A stretch of 64,000 nucleotides of DNA from Kineosporia rhizophila. GTDB taxonomy: Bacteria; Actinomycetota; Actinomycetes; Actinomycetales; Kineosporiaceae. The stretch lies in the NCBI RefSeq assembly GCF_021277265.1, contig NZ_JAJSOH010000010.1, positions 62,001 to 126,000 on the forward strand, read 5' to 3'. The position numbers were made by a program, and so were the translations under genes. This document shows positions 35,623 through 44,728 of the stretch, one piece after another. The notes beneath the pieces are model-generated. The model was not told where the DNA came from. It saw only the letters and a list, made by a program, of their open reading frames with translations, and ran no database searches. The stretch's first letter is position 1, and each line of letters starts with the position of its first letter.

Positions 35623-37020
35623 ATGGATTCAACGCCCTCCACCCGCACTCCGGTCACGCAGACCGAACTGCCGGTGATCCTGCCGAAGGCCCCCACCCCC
35701 CGGGCAGTCCCCAGTCAGCGCCACACCACCCCGCTGGCCGGCCGGCACGTGCTGATGGTCGGCATCAACTACGCCCCCGAGCCCACCGGCATCGCGCCGT
35801 ACACCACCGGCATGGCCGACCACCTGGCCGGTCACGCCCGCAGCGTCACGGTGCTCACCGGGATGCCGCACTACCCCAACTGGCAGCTCGAACCGCAGTA
35901 CCGGTTCCGCCTGCGCAGCAACGAGATCGGCCGGCAGACCGGTGACGCGTTCGACGGCCTCACCGGTTCGGGCGCCACCGGCCAGGCCGGTGGGCTGACC
36001 ATCCGGCGGCTGCGCCACTACGTCCCGGCCCGGCAGACCGCCGCCCGCCGGGCCGGCTACGAGCTCACGTTCCTGCTGAACTGCCTGACCACCCGGATCG
36101 AGCAGCGCCCCGACGTGGTGCTGGCGGTCACCCCCGCGCTCGGCGGGGCGGTCGCCGCGGCCCAGGTCGCCCGGCGCACCGGGGCCCGGCTGATCGTGGT
36201 GGTGCAGGACCTGATGGCGAAGGCCGCCTCGCAGAGCGGGATCTCCGGCGGCGGCCGGGTCGCCCAGGCGACCGCGGCCGTCGAGCGCCACGCCCTGCGC
36301 CGGGCCGATCTGGTGGCCGTGGTCAGCGAGTCCTTCCGCGAGCAACTGCTCGCCTACGGGGTGCCCGCCGAGCGCATCCGGCTGCTGCCCAACTGGACCC
36401 ACATCCGCGCCTCGGACCTGTCCAAGGCCGACGCCCGCGACGCGCTGGGCTGGCCGCGGGAGCCCTTCACCGTCGTCCACACCGGGAACATCGGGCTGAA
36501 GCAGGATCTCGGCAATCTGGTCGAGGCGGCCCGGATCTGCGCGGAACGCGACGCCGGGGTGCGGTTCGTGATCGTCGGCGACGGCAGCCAGCGGGAGGCG
36601 GTCCGGGCCCAGGCCCGCGGGCTGCGGAACCTGCACTTCGTCGAGCCGCTCGACGGGGTGCGCTACCCGCAGTCGCTGGCCGCGGCCGACCTGCTGGTGG
36701 TCAACGAGCGGCCCGGGGTGGGTGACATGTCGCTGCCCAGCAAGCTCACCTCCTACCTCACGGCCGGGCGGGCGGTGATCGCCGCGGTCGGCCCGGAGGG
36801 CGCCACCTCCGCCGAACTGCGCCGCACCAACGGTGCCGCGCACCTCATCGCCCCCGGCGACCCGGCCGCACTGGCCGAGGGCGTGCTGGCGCTGCGGGGC
36901 CGGCCCGGCCACTGCAACGAGATGGGCCTGCTGGGGCGGGTCTACGCCGAGGCCAACCTGGGCCGCGAGGCCGCCGCGGCCCGCCTGGACGCACTGATCG
37001 AGGAGTGCCTGCAGCCATGA
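35623..37020 (+). CDS. GT4 glycosyltransferase, WcaI-like
   Basis: A 465-residue GT-B glycosyltransferase. After a 40-residue disordered start, the first Rossmann half opens HVLMVGINYAPEPTGIAPYTTG, which with VLTGMPHYPNW is the signature of the WcaI (colanic acid) group. The C-terminal half has VVHTGNIGLKQDLGNLVEA and FVIVGDGSQREAV, and a GDMSLPSKLTSYLTAGRAV nucleotide-sugar site in which the usual EX7E pattern is altered. It probably adds the second or a later sugar to the lipid-linked primer on the cytosolic face. The ATG lies 1 bp after the sugar-transferase stop, and the stop overlaps the acetyltransferase start by 4 bp, so all three are one operon. Confidence 0.9.
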   Translation: MDSTPSTRTPVTQTELPVILPKAPTPRAVPSQRHTTPLAGRHVLMVGINYAPEPTGIAPYTTGMADHLAGHARSVTVLTGMPHYPNWQLEPQYRFRLRSNEIGRQTGDAFDGLTGSGATGQAGGLTIRRLRHYVPARQTAARRAGYELTFLLNCLTTRIEQRPDVVLAVTPALGGAVAAAQVARRTGARLIVVVQDLMAKAASQSGISGGGRVAQATAAVERHALRRADLVAVVSESFREQLLAYGVPAERIRLLPNWTHIRASDLSKADARDALGWPREPFTVVHTGNIGLKQDLGNLVEAARICAERDAGVRFVIVGDGSQREAVRAQARGLRNLHFVEPLDGVRYPQSLAAADLLVVNERPGVGDMSLPSKLTSYLTAGRAVIAAVGPEGATSAELRRTNGAAHLIAPGDPAALAEGVLALRGRPGHCNEMGLLGRVYAEANLGREAAAARLDALIEECLQP

Positions 37021-37667
37021 GCGAAGAGATCGACCTGACCCAGGCGCCGCCGGCCCGCCCCGCTGCCGCCCGGCGCACCGTGCCGCCGATGAACACCCTG
37101 CTCGCCCCGGCCACCCCGATCACCGAGGGGCTGCTCTCCGGCGACCCCGATCGTCCGTCGTTCGAACGTGACCTGGCCGCCTTCACCGGTGCCGGCTACG
37201 ACAAGGGCCGCTCGAAGCTCTGGCAGGCGGCCTGGTTCGCCACGATGAACCTGGTGTTCTCGAAATGGTGGCTGCCGCCCCGTCTCCGGCCGGCCATCCT
37301 GCGGGCGTTCGGCGCCCGGGTGGGCGAGCGGGTGCTGATCCGCCACCGGGTGCGGGTGCTGTGGCCGTGGAACCTGAGCATCGGCGACGACTGCTGGATC
37401 GGCGAGGGCGCCTGGCTGCTGAACCTGGCCCCGATCACCATCGAGGACGACGTCTGCCTGAGCCAGGAGTCGATGCTCTGCACCGGGAGTCACCGGCACG
37501 ACGACCCGGCCTTCGAGTTCGACAACGCACCCGTCCGGATCGGCCGGGGAGCCTGGGTGGCGGCCCGGGCGACCGTGCTGCGCGGAGCCACGGTGGAACC
37601 CGGCGAGGTGGTCCCGGCCCACGCCGTGCGCTCCCGGAACCGGCGATCAGGAAGCGCCCGTTCCTGA
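37017..37667 (+). CDS. WcaF-like left-handed beta-helix O-acetyltransferase
   Basis: A 216-residue protein. The first 85 residues are variable; the rest shows hexapeptide-repeat strands (VGERVLIRHRVRVLWPWNLSIGDD, WIGEGAWLLNLAPITIEDDV) and the Cys/His loop LSQESMLCTGSHRHDD typical of the LbH_WcaF acetyltransferases, which acetylate colanic-acid-type intermediates from acetyl-CoA. WLPP and RAFGARVG are also family-typical. The ATG overlaps the glycosyltransferase stop (ATGA). It completes the sugar transferase, WcaI, WcaF set, so the operon probably makes and acetylates an oligosaccharide unit. No flippase or polymerase is present here. Confidence 0.88.
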   Translation: MSEEIDLTQAPPARPAAARRTVPPMNTLLAPATPITEGLLSGDPDRPSFERDLAAFTGAGYDKGRSKLWQAAWFATMNLVFSKWWLPPRLRPAILRAFGARVGERVLIRHRVRVLWPWNLSIGDDCWIGEGAWLLNLAPITIEDDVCLSQESMLCTGSHRHDDPAFEFDNAPVRIGRGAWVAARATVLRGATVEPGEVVPAHAVRSRNRRSGSARS

Positions 37668-37712
37668 TCCCCTCCTAGGCTGGTGCCGAACCCGTCGAGC
37701 CCAGGAGAATTC

Positions 37713-38228
37713 ATGACCACCGTCCCCTCCGGCTACACGAGCGTCGCTCCCTGGGTGGTGACCGACGACACGGCAGCCCTCCTCGACTACGTCACCCAGG
37801 TGTTCGGGGGCGTGGAGATCGCCCGCATCCGGACCGCGGACGGCCTGATCGGGCACGCCGAGATCCGGATCGGCGACACCGTCGTCCTGGCCTTCGACCG
37901 GCGCCCCGACTGGCCGGTTGTGCCCAGCCTGCTCCGGGTTTTCGTGTCCGACACCGACGCCGTCCTGGAACGGGGCACAGCGGCCGGGGGCCGGGTGGTC
38001 ACCCCGGCCGCCGACGACGCCTTCGGGCAGCGAGGCGGCCGGCTCCGCGATCCCTTCGGCAACATCTGGTGGGTGGTCAGTGTGATCGAACAGGTGAGCG
38101 AGGCCGAGATCTGGCGGCGCCTGGAGCTTCCCGAGCAGGCCGAGGTGATGCGGGTGGCCCAGGAGACGCTCGACGCCGAACTCACCGGCGTCGCCGGACG
38201 CAGCAGCCGGCCGTTGCCGCCCGACTGA
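37713..38228 (+). CDS. VOC-superfamily PhnB/glyoxalase-like protein
   Basis: A 171-residue protein with a VOC fold of the PhnB type: SVAPWVVTDDTAALLDYVTQVFGG, then GLIGHAEIRIGDTVVLAFD, SLLRVFVSDTDAVLERGTAAGG and RGGRLRDPFGNIWWV. The GHAEIRIGD and DPFGNIWW motifs are typical and supply the usual metal-facing His and acidic positions. The extra 40 residues at the C-terminus are helical. Substrate unknown. The ATG at 37713 has AGGAGA 6 nt upstream, an independent ribosome site, so it is probably not part of the polysaccharide operon. Confidence 0.83.
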   Translation: MTTVPSGYTSVAPWVVTDDTAALLDYVTQVFGGVEIARIRTADGLIGHAEIRIGDTVVLAFDRRPDWPVVPSLLRVFVSDTDAVLERGTAAGGRVVTPAADDAFGQRGGRLRDPFGNIWWVVSVIEQVSEAEIWRRLELPEQAEVMRVAQETLDAELTGVAGRSSRPLPPD

Positions 38229-38232
38229 CCTG

Positions 38233-39441
38233 TCAGCGTTGCGGCTCGAGCACTTTCGGCTCTCTGGTCGCGGGAGCCACCAGGAACCCGACGGCCATGG
38301 CCACCGCCACCGCGAGCAGGGCACTCAGCACCGAGAAGGTGTCGCCGAGCAGGCCCACCAGCGGCGGCCCACCCAGGAACGCGCAGTAGCCGATCGACGC
38401 GACCACGCTCACCCGGGCCGGGGCGCGGGCCGGTTCGTCGGCGGCGGCGCTCATCCCGACCGGGAAGCCGAGCGCCGTTCCCAGCCCCCACAGCAGCGCC
38501 CCGGCGAAGGCCAGCGGGGCATTCGGAGCGAGAACGAACAGCAGCACCCCGAGCGCCGCGGCAGCCGCCATCGCCTGCAGCAGCACCACCCGGCCGAAGC
38601 GGGCCAGCAGGTGCGGGCCGAACCAGCGCCCGACCGTCATCGCGGTCAGGAACAGGGCGAACCCGAGAGTGCCCACCGAGTCGGAGGTTCCGTAACCGTC
38701 GATCAGGGCCACCCCGGCCCAGTCGTTGCCTGATCCCTCGGCGAAGGCGAAAGTCAGCACGAACAGCCCGATCAGCAGGGTTCGCGGTTCGGTCCAGGCC
38801 ACCAGAGCAGACGTTCGCGGGGCGGCCGGGGCACCGGGTTCGGCTTCGGTCTCGTTGTCCGGCAGGAAATTACGGACGGCGGTGGGCACCGCGGCGGCAA
38901 TCACCAGTCCGACGACGAGCAGGTGTACGGACGGGGCCACGTCCAGCCCCACCAGCAGCGCCCCGAGCAGGGCCCCGGCCACCGTGCCGAGGCTGAACCC
39001 GGCGTGGAAGCGGGGCATGATCGCCTGCCCCAGGCGCCTTTCCGCCACCGCCCCCTGCACGTTCATCGCCACGTCCCAGCCGCCCTGGGCGAACCCGAAG
39101 AAGACCAGTCCGAGCGCCACCAGCGGCACGCCCACCTCGTAGCCGATCGCGACCAGCACCACGGCCAGCCCGTCGAGCACCGCCATCACCGCCACCGTGC
39201 GGCGTGATCCGAACCGGTCGACGATCGCCCCGGCCATCGGCAGCGAGATCAGCGACCCGACCGCGATCGCCAGCAGGAGCAGCCCCAGCCGCCCCGGGCT
39301 GAGGCCGAGCTGGTCCTGGAAGTGCGGGATCCGGGAGGCCCAGCTGGCGAAGACGAAACCGGTGGCGATGAAGGCGGCGTAGGTGGCCCGCACCCCCGCC
39401 AGGGTGCGGGCGCGCTCGGCGGACTGCGGTGCGGCGGTCAC
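38233..39441 (-). CDS. MFS transporter, YbjJ-like
   Basis: A 402-residue, twelve-TM transporter. TM1 (YAAFIATGFVFASWASRIPHFQDQLGLS) and QGGWDVAMNVQGAVAERRLG are characteristic of the YbjJ/FucP-like branch of the major facilitator superfamily; RFHAGFSLGTVAGA in TM5 is also conserved. The substrate in this branch is unknown. The GTG start has AAGGAGC about 8 nt upstream. It is 15 bp downstream of the mycofactocin-coupled SDR on the same strand, so the two may be co-transcribed. A second YbjJ-like transporter gene lies at 51809. Confidence 0.85.
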   Translation of the reverse strand: MTAAPQSAERARTLAGVRATYAAFIATGFVFASWASRIPHFQDQLGLSPGRLGLLLLAIAVGSLISLPMAGAIVDRFGSRRTVAVMAVLDGLAVVLVAIGYEVGVPLVALGLVFFGFAQGGWDVAMNVQGAVAERRLGQAIMPRFHAGFSLGTVAGALLGALLVGLDVAPSVHLLVVGLVIAAAVPTAVRNFLPDNETEAEPGAPAAPRTSALVAWTEPRTLLIGLFVLTFAFAEGSGNDWAGVALIDGYGTSDSVGTLGFALFLTAMTVGRWFGPHLLARFGRVVLLQAMAAAAALGVLLFVLAPNAPLAFAGALLWGLGTALGFPVGMSAAADEPARAPARVSVVASIGYCAFLGGPPLVGLLGDTFSVLSALLAVAVAMAVGFLVAPATREPKVLEPQR

Positions 39442-39456
39442 GAAGTGGTGCTCCTT

Positions 39457-40275
39457 CTACTTCTTGTTGGTGAATCCTGCGTCCACCGGCAGCGCGACCC
39501 CGGTGATGTACCGGGCCTCGTCGCTGACCAGCCAGGCGACCGCGGCGGAGATGTCCTCGGCCTTGAGGATCGGTACCGGCAGGGCGTTCTGCAGCGGGCT
39601 GGACCCCTCGGCCGCGGCCTGGTTCAGGAACGTCTGCATGGCCTCGTTCATGACCATCGGAGTGTCCACCCCGGTGGGGTGCACCGTGTTCACCCGGATC
39701 GAGTAGGGCGCGAGTTTGTTGGCGTACAGCCGCATCAGGCCGACCACCCCGTGCTTGGCCGCGGTGTAGCCCAGCCCGCCCGGAGTGGCGCTGCCGATGC
39801 CGACGAGCCCGGCGGTGGAACTGGTCAGCACGATCGCCCCGCCCACCCCGCGCGCGACCATCGAGGGCCGGGCCACCTCCACGGTGTTGTAGACCCCGGT
39901 CAGGTTCACGTCGACGACGTCCTGCCACTCCCCCGGCCGCGGATCCAGCGAGATGGGCGCGATCCCGGCGTTGGCCAGCACGATCTCGACCGGCCCGAGT
40001 TCCGCCACCCCGGCGTCGAAGGCGGCCTGCAGGCCCTCCGGATCGCGCACGTCGGCGATCCGCGTGACGATCCGCCGGTCGAGCGCCTCGACCAGCCGGG
40101 CGGTCTCGGCCAGGTCGTCCGGCGTCGCCATCGGGTACTGCACGGTGTCGATCTGGGCGCAGATGTCGACCGCGACGATGTCGGCCCCCTCCTGCGCCAG
40201 CCGCACCGCGTGACTGCGTCCCTGCCCCCGGGCCGCCCCGGTGATGAAGGCGACCTTCCTGTCCAGCTTCCCCAC
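39457..40275 (-). CDS. mycofactocin-coupled SDR-family oxidoreductase
   Basis: A 272-residue short-chain dehydrogenase. The opening [33 protein letters not shown] is the hallmark of the mycofactocin-associated SDR group (TIGR03971), which binds NAD so tightly that it needs mycofactocin as external electron acceptor. The catalytic residues are Ser in LTSSTAG, Tyr and Lys in YTAAKHG, and Asn in LANAG; the NAD-site Asp is in AVDIC. The C-terminal INxxHP-like segment ([13 protein letters not shown]) is intact. Substrates in this group include terpene-like and other alcohols. I chose the GTG at 40275 because GAGGGGAG precedes it; TTG and GTG starts just upstream are possible. Confidence 0.88.
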   Translation of the reverse strand: MGKLDRKVAFITGAARGQGRSHAVRLAQEGADIVAVDICAQIDTVQYPMATPDDLAETARLVEALDRRIVTRIADVRDPEGLQAAFDAGVAELGPVEIVLANAGIAPISLDPRPGEWQDVVDVNLTGVYNTVEVARPSMVARGVGGAIVLTSSTAGLVGIGSATPGGLGYTAAKHGVVGLMRLYANKLAPYSIRVNTVHPTGVDTPMVMNEAMQTFLNQAAAEGSSPLQNALPVPILKAEDISAAVAWLVSDEARYITGVALPVDAGFTNKK

Positions 40276-40478
40276 GTCGAACACTCCCCTCAAACACGGC
40301 GTCGTTGCGGTGTCACCCCGAGTGGACCCTCCCGGTGCAGGCTAGTTCGTCAGGTGTCGACGAGGAAGCGGGGTCCGGGGACGGACCCTGGGAAGAGGCT
40401 CTGGTGGGGCCCGGGCGGCTGGCGTAGGTTGGCACCGACCGGTGGATCAAGAACCGCCCGAGGAGCAGGAGCACTCCG

Positions 40479-41489
40479 ATGAAGAAGCTGCTTAACGCCC
40501 CCTCCGACGTGGTGACCGACTCCCTGCGGGGTCTGGCCGCCGCGCACCCGGAGCTGCGGGTCGACCTCACCCATCGGATCGTCTACCGGGCCGACGCCCC
40601 GGTCCCCGGCAAGGTCGGCCTGGTCTCCGGCGGAGGTTCCGGGCACGAGCCGCTGCACGGTGGTTTCGTCGGCCCGGGCATGCTCGACGCGGCGATCGCC
40701 GGTGAGGTGTTCACCTCCCCCGTGCCCGACCAGATCGTCGAGGCCACCCGCGCGGTCGACTCCGGCGCCGGGGTCGTGCACATCGTGAAGAACTACACCG
40801 GCGACGTGATGAACTTCGAGATGGCCGCCGAGATCGCCGCCGCCGACACCGGTACCGAGGTGGTCGCGGTGGTGCTCGACGACGACGTGGCGGTGCAGGA
40901 CTCGCTGTACACCGCGGGCCGGCGCGGGGTCGGGGTCACGGTCCTCGCCGAGAAGCTGGCCGGCGCGGCCGCCGAGGCCGGGCGCGACCTGAACGGCGTG
41001 GCCGACATCGTGCGGCGGGTCAACGAGAACGGCCGCAGCATGGGCATGGCGCTCACCTCGTGCACCGTGCCCGCCGCCGGCCGGCCCACGTTCGACCTGC
41101 CGGAGAACGAGATGGAGATCGGGATCGGGATCCACGGCGAGCCGGGCCGGCGCCGGGTGCCGGTGGCCCCGGCCAAGGAGATCGCCGAGATGCTGCTCGA
41201 GCCGATCCTCGCCGATCTCGACTTCACCGGCGGCGACGGCTCGACCGGGGTGATCGCCTTCGTCAACGGGATGGGCGCCACCCCGCTGCTGGAGCTGTAC
41301 CTGATGTACGGAGAGGTCGCCGCGGCGCTGCAGAAGGCCGGGGTGAACGTGGTGCGCTCGCTGGTCGGGCCCTACGTGACGAGTCTGGACATGGCCGGCT
41401 GCTCGGTCACCCTGCTGAAGGTGGACGACGAACTGACCGGCCTGTGGGACGCCCCGGTGCGCACACCGGGGCTGAGGTGGGGAGTCTGA
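40479..41489 (+). CDS. dhaK: dihydroxyacetone kinase substrate-binding subunit DhaK
   Basis: A 336-residue DhaK subunit. His56 in [15 protein letters not shown] is the catalytic base position, and His219 in [10 protein letters not shown] is the residue that binds dihydroxyacetone as a hemiaminal. The length fits the PTS-dependent class (about 330-356). It works with DhaL and the phosphotransfer protein encoded directly downstream to make dihydroxyacetone phosphate from dihydroxyacetone and PEP-derived phosphate in the cytosol. The ATG has GGAGCAGGAG upstream. A TAGGTT at 40425-40430 is a possible -10. DhaK is followed without a gap by DhaL (TGA TTG). Confidence 0.95.
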   Translation: MKKLLNAPSDVVTDSLRGLAAAHPELRVDLTHRIVYRADAPVPGKVGLVSGGGSGHEPLHGGFVGPGMLDAAIAGEVFTSPVPDQIVEATRAVDSGAGVVHIVKNYTGDVMNFEMAAEIAAADTGTEVVAVVLDDDVAVQDSLYTAGRRGVGVTVLAEKLAGAAAEAGRDLNGVADIVRRVNENGRSMGMALTSCTVPAAGRPTFDLPENEMEIGIGIHGEPGRRRVPVAPAKEIAEMLLEPILADLDFTGGDGSTGVIAFVNGMGATPLLELYLMYGEVAAALQKAGVNVVRSLVGPYVTSLDMAGCSVTLLKVDDELTGLWDAPVRTPGLRWGV

Positions 41490-42146
41490 TTGAGCGAGAT
41501 CGTCGATGTCGGCACGCTGCGGTCGTGGCTGATCCGGTTCGCCGGGGACGTGGAGGAGCACTCGGCCGAGCTGACCGAGCTGGACTCGGCCATCGGGGAC
41601 GCCGACCACGGCTCGAACCTGACCCGGGGCATGAAGGCGGTGGTCACCGCGCTGCTCGACGACGCGACCCCGGCCAGCATCGGGCCGATCCTCAAGCAGT
41701 CGGGCATGACCCTGGTCAGCACGGTGGGCGGGGCCAGCGGGCCGCTCTACGGCACGTTGTTCCTGCGGATGGCCGCCTCGACCGGTGACTGCGACGCGAT
41801 CGGCCCGGCCTCGCTGTCCAAGGCCTTCCACGCCGGGCTGGAGGGCGTGATGGCCCGAGGCAAGGCCGCCGCGGGCGACAAGACGCTGCTCGACGCGCTG
41901 ATCCCGGCGGTCGAGGCGCTGGACTCGGCCCTGGCCGAGGGGCAGCCCTTCGAGGAGGCGATCCGCCGGGCCGCCGACGCGGCCGAGGCCGGGCGGGACG
42001 CCACCGTTGCGATGCTCGCCCGCAAGGGGCGGGCCAGCTACCTGGGCGAGCGCAGCGTGGGCCACCAGGACCCGGGAGCGACCAGCCTGGCCCTGCTGTT
42101 CCGGGCGGCCGCCACCACGATGATCGACGGTCAGGACGGCAAGTAG
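41490..42146 (+). CDS. dhaL: dihydroxyacetone kinase ADP-binding subunit DhaL
   Basis: A 218-residue DhaL subunit. The Mg/ADP-binding Asp cluster is in LDSAIGDADHGSNLTRG, and TVGGASGPLYGTLFLRMA and SVGHQDPGATSLALLF are the other nucleotide-site motifs. In this class ADP stays bound as a cofactor and is rephosphorylated by DhaM. The TTG start follows the dhaK stop directly, with GGGGAG 5-6 nt upstream, so expression is coupled. The next gene starts 4 bp after the stop. Confidence 0.94.
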   Translation: MSEIVDVGTLRSWLIRFAGDVEEHSAELTELDSAIGDADHGSNLTRGMKAVVTALLDDATPASIGPILKQSGMTLVSTVGGASGPLYGTLFLRMAASTGDCDAIGPASLSKAFHAGLEGVMARGKAAAGDKTLLDALIPAVEALDSALAEGQPFEEAIRRAADAAEAGRDATVAMLARKGRASYLGERSVGHQDPGATSLALLFRAAATTMIDGQDGK

Positions 42147-42150
42147 GGCG

Positions 42151-44619
42151 ATGGTCGGCATCGTCGTCGTCTCGCACAGCCGGGCCCTGGCCCGGGCCGC
42201 CGTCGAGCTGGCGCAGGAGATGACGCCGGGCCGGCCGGTGCCGGTCGCGGTGGCCGCCGGGCTCGACGAGAACACCCTGGGCACCGACGCGGTCGCCATC
42301 GCCGACGCGATCGGCGAGGTGGACGGCGACGCGGGCGTCGTGGTGCTGATGGATCTGGGCAGCGCCGTGCTGTCGGCCGAGATGGCGCTGGAGTTCCTTG
42401 AGGACGAGGCGCGCGGGCGGGTGCTGTTGTGCTCGGCTCCGTTGGTGGAGGGTCTGGTGGCGGCCGTGGTCACCGCGGCCGGGGGCGCCGGGCGGGCCGA
42501 GGTGGCCGCTGAAGCCCGGAACGGGCTCGCTGGCAAGCAGTCTCAGCTGGACGACACCGTGGCTGACCCGCTCCCGGTGGTCTCTGAACCGGCTGCGCAG
42601 TGGAGCACCGCTCGCGTGAGGGTCACCCCGGCCCACGGCCTGCACGCCCGGCCCGCAGCCCGGCTGGTGGCCGAACTGCGCGCTGTGGCCGCCACGGTGG
42701 AACTGCGCAACGCCACCACCGATTCGGCCTGGGTCAGTGCGGCCAGCCTCTCCGGCATCACCACCCTCGGGCTGCGGTCCGGGCACGACATGGAGGCCAG
42801 GGCCACGGGCGAGCAGGCCCACTCCGCCCTGGCCCGGCTGACCGCTCTGGCCGGGCGTAACTTCGACGAAACGTCCTCTGCGGCAGTTCGACCGGAACCG
42901 GTCAACACTGTCAGCACCGTCGGCACTCCCCTGCCCGCCGCCCCCGGGATCGCCGTCGGCCCGGTCCGGCACGCGAACCCGGGCCCCACTCTGGCGAGCT
43001 ACACACCGTCGCCGCCCGAAAACGTCCAAAAGCATTCTCCCCAACTGCAGAAGCAGGCCCTCGAAGCCGCCCTGGCCGCCACCCGCATCCAGATCGTCGA
43101 ACTGAGAGAGCGCCTGGCGCACCAGGTTCCGGCCGACGAGGCGGCCATCTTCGACGCCCATCTGGCCCTGCTCGACGATCCGGCCCTGCTCGGCACGACG
43201 CTCACCGGGATCGAGGCCGGGCAGCTCGCCGCGCAGGCCTGGGTGAGCGCCGCGCTCCAGGCCGCCGAGCAGCTCGAACGCCTCGACGACGAGTACCTGG
43301 CGGCGCGCGGCGCCGACGTACGCGCGGTCGGCGACCAGGTGCTGGCCGAACTGCTCCCACCTTCTGCAGCCACCCAGAACCACAGCGCCCCGGGCATTCT
43401 GGTGGTCGAGGACCTCACCCCCGGGCAGGCCGCCGCGCTCGACCCCGACGTCACGCCGGCCGTGATCACCGCCTACGGCAGCCCGAGCGGACACGCGGCC
43501 ATCCTGACCCGGGCGCGCGGGATCGCCGCGATCGTCGCCGCCGGCACCGACGTCCTCGATCTGCCCGACGGCACCACCGTCGCCCTCGACGGCACCACCG
43601 GCGAACTCGTGATCAGCCCGTCCCCCGAGGTCGTGGCCGACTTCACGGCCCGCGCCGAGACCGCCCGGGTGGCGGGCGAGAGCGCCCTGCGCTCGGCCCA
43701 CCAGCCGGCCCTGACCCGCGACGGCTTCCGGATCCTGGTCGGCGCCAACGCCTCCACGCCGGCCGAGGCCACCGCCGCCCGGGCGATGGGCGCCGACCTG
43801 ATCGGCCTGGTGCGCACCGAGTTCCTCTTCCTCGGCCGGGAGACCGCCCCGGGCGTGGACGAGCAGGAGTCCGCCTACCTCGACCTGGCCGACGCCTTCG
43901 GAGGTGAGCGGATCACGTTGCGCACCCTCGACGTCGGTGGGGACAAGCCGCTGTCGTACGTCCCGCTGCCCGCCGAGGCCAACCCGTTCCTGGGCACCCG
44001 TGGCCTGCGACTCGGCCTGCGGCGCACCGACCTGCTCACCGACCAGCTGCGCGCGATCGTGCGTACCGCCCGGCAGACCCCGGTCAGCGTGATGTTCCCG
44101 ATGGTCAGCACCCTGGACGAGCTCCTCACCGCCCGCCGCCTGCTGAACGACGTGATGGCGGGCGAGGGCACCCCGCTCGGCCTGCAGGTCGGGATCATGG
44201 TCGAGGTGCCGGCGGCCGCCCTGAAGTCCGCCGCCCTGGCCCCGTACGTGGACTTCTTCAGCATCGGCACGAACGACCTCACCCAGTACACGCTGGCCGC
44301 CGAACGCGGCAACGAGGCGGTGGCCGCACTCGGCGACCCGTTCGACCCGGCCGTGCTGCACCTGGTCCGGGCCACCGTCAACGGCGCCGCCGGGCAGGCC
44401 GAGGTGGCCGTGTGCGGCGAGTTCGCCGCCGACGTGCGGGCCGGCGCACTTCTTGCTGGACTAGGGGTCACGGAGCTGAGCGTGAACCCGCGCTCGGTGC
44501 CGCAGATCAAGCAGACGATCCGCCAGCAGGACCTCGGCGAGGTCCGCGAATCGGCCGCGCAGGCGCTGCTCTCGGCGTCGGCGCAGGAGGTTCGCGAGTC
44601 GCTCCGCCGCAGGTCCTAG
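42151..44619 (+). CDS. dhaM: DhaM-HPr-Enzyme I fusion phosphotransferase
   Basis: An 822-residue protein that joins three PTS parts. Residues 1-130 are an EIIA-Man-like DhaM domain with phospho-His9 (VVVSHS); residues 150-235 are HPr with His165 in GLHARPAARL; residues 255-815 are Enzyme I, with phospho-His448 in SGHAAILTRARGIAAIV, the PEP-barrel motifs LVRTEFLFLGR, LDVGGDKPL and FFSIGTNDLTQY, and Cys755 in AVCGEFAAD. Phosphate can thus pass from PEP via His448, His165 and His9 to the ADP on DhaL within one chain. All four catalytic residues are present. Similar fusions are known in actinobacteria and some proteobacteria. No sugar-specific EIIC gene is nearby. Confidence 0.94.
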   Translation: MVGIVVVSHSRALARAAVELAQEMTPGRPVPVAVAAGLDENTLGTDAVAIADAIGEVDGDAGVVVLMDLGSAVLSAEMALEFLEDEARGRVLLCSAPLVEGLVAAVVTAAGGAGRAEVAAEARNGLAGKQSQLDDTVADPLPVVSEPAAQWSTARVRVTPAHGLHARPAARLVAELRAVAATVELRNATTDSAWVSAASLSGITTLGLRSGHDMEARATGEQAHSALARLTALAGRNFDETSSAAVRPEPVNTVSTVGTPLPAAPGIAVGPVRHANPGPTLASYTPSPPENVQKHSPQLQKQALEAALAATRIQIVELRERLAHQVPADEAAIFDAHLALLDDPALLGTTLTGIEAGQLAAQAWVSAALQAAEQLERLDDEYLAARGADVRAVGDQVLAELLPPSAATQNHSAPGILVVEDLTPGQAAALDPDVTPAVITAYGSPSGHAAILTRARGIAAIVAAGTDVLDLPDGTTVALDGTTGELVISPSPEVVADFTARAETARVAGESALRSAHQPALTRDGFRILVGANASTPAEATAARAMGADLIGLVRTEFLFLGRETAPGVDEQESAYLDLADAFGGERITLRTLDVGGDKPLSYVPLPAEANPFLGTRGLRLGLRRTDLLTDQLRAIVRTARQTPVSVMFPMVSTLDELLTARRLLNDVMAGEGTPLGLQVGIMVEVPAAALKSAALAPYVDFFSIGTNDLTQYTLAAERGNEAVAALGDPFDPAVLHLVRATVNGAAGQAEVAVCGEFAADVRAGALLAGLGVTELSVNPRSVPQIKQTIRQQDLGEVRESAAQALLSASAQEVRESLRRRS

Positions 44620-44690
44620 TCGTCGTGCGCCCTTCAGTAGTTGCCTCATCACACTAAGCAAACGACCGGCAAATAGTGCTGAACGCCTCG

Positions 44691-44728
44691 CCCGAACCCC
44701 TTTAACCGAACCCGGTTCGGGGTGAACC
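44691..44728. promoter_or_regulatory. nested palindromes before the phosphate transporter gene
   Basis: CCGAACC at 44692-44698, then CCGAACCCGGTTCGG at 44706-44720 (7-bp arms around one C), then GGTTCGGGGTGAACC at 44714-44728 (5-bp arms). On the minus strand this gives repeated GGTTC units including GGTTCACCCC. They recall PHO-box units but do not keep the 11-bp spacing of a standard PHO box. The site reaches into the GTG at 44722, which favours the second GTG at 44737 as start or a repressor role. Confidence 0.4.

Noticed and set aside
44691..44728. Standard PHO box upstream of pitA
   Set aside because: The GTTC units are spaced 13, 14 and 16 bp apart, not at the 11-bp period of a PHO box; recorded only as a palindromic candidate site.
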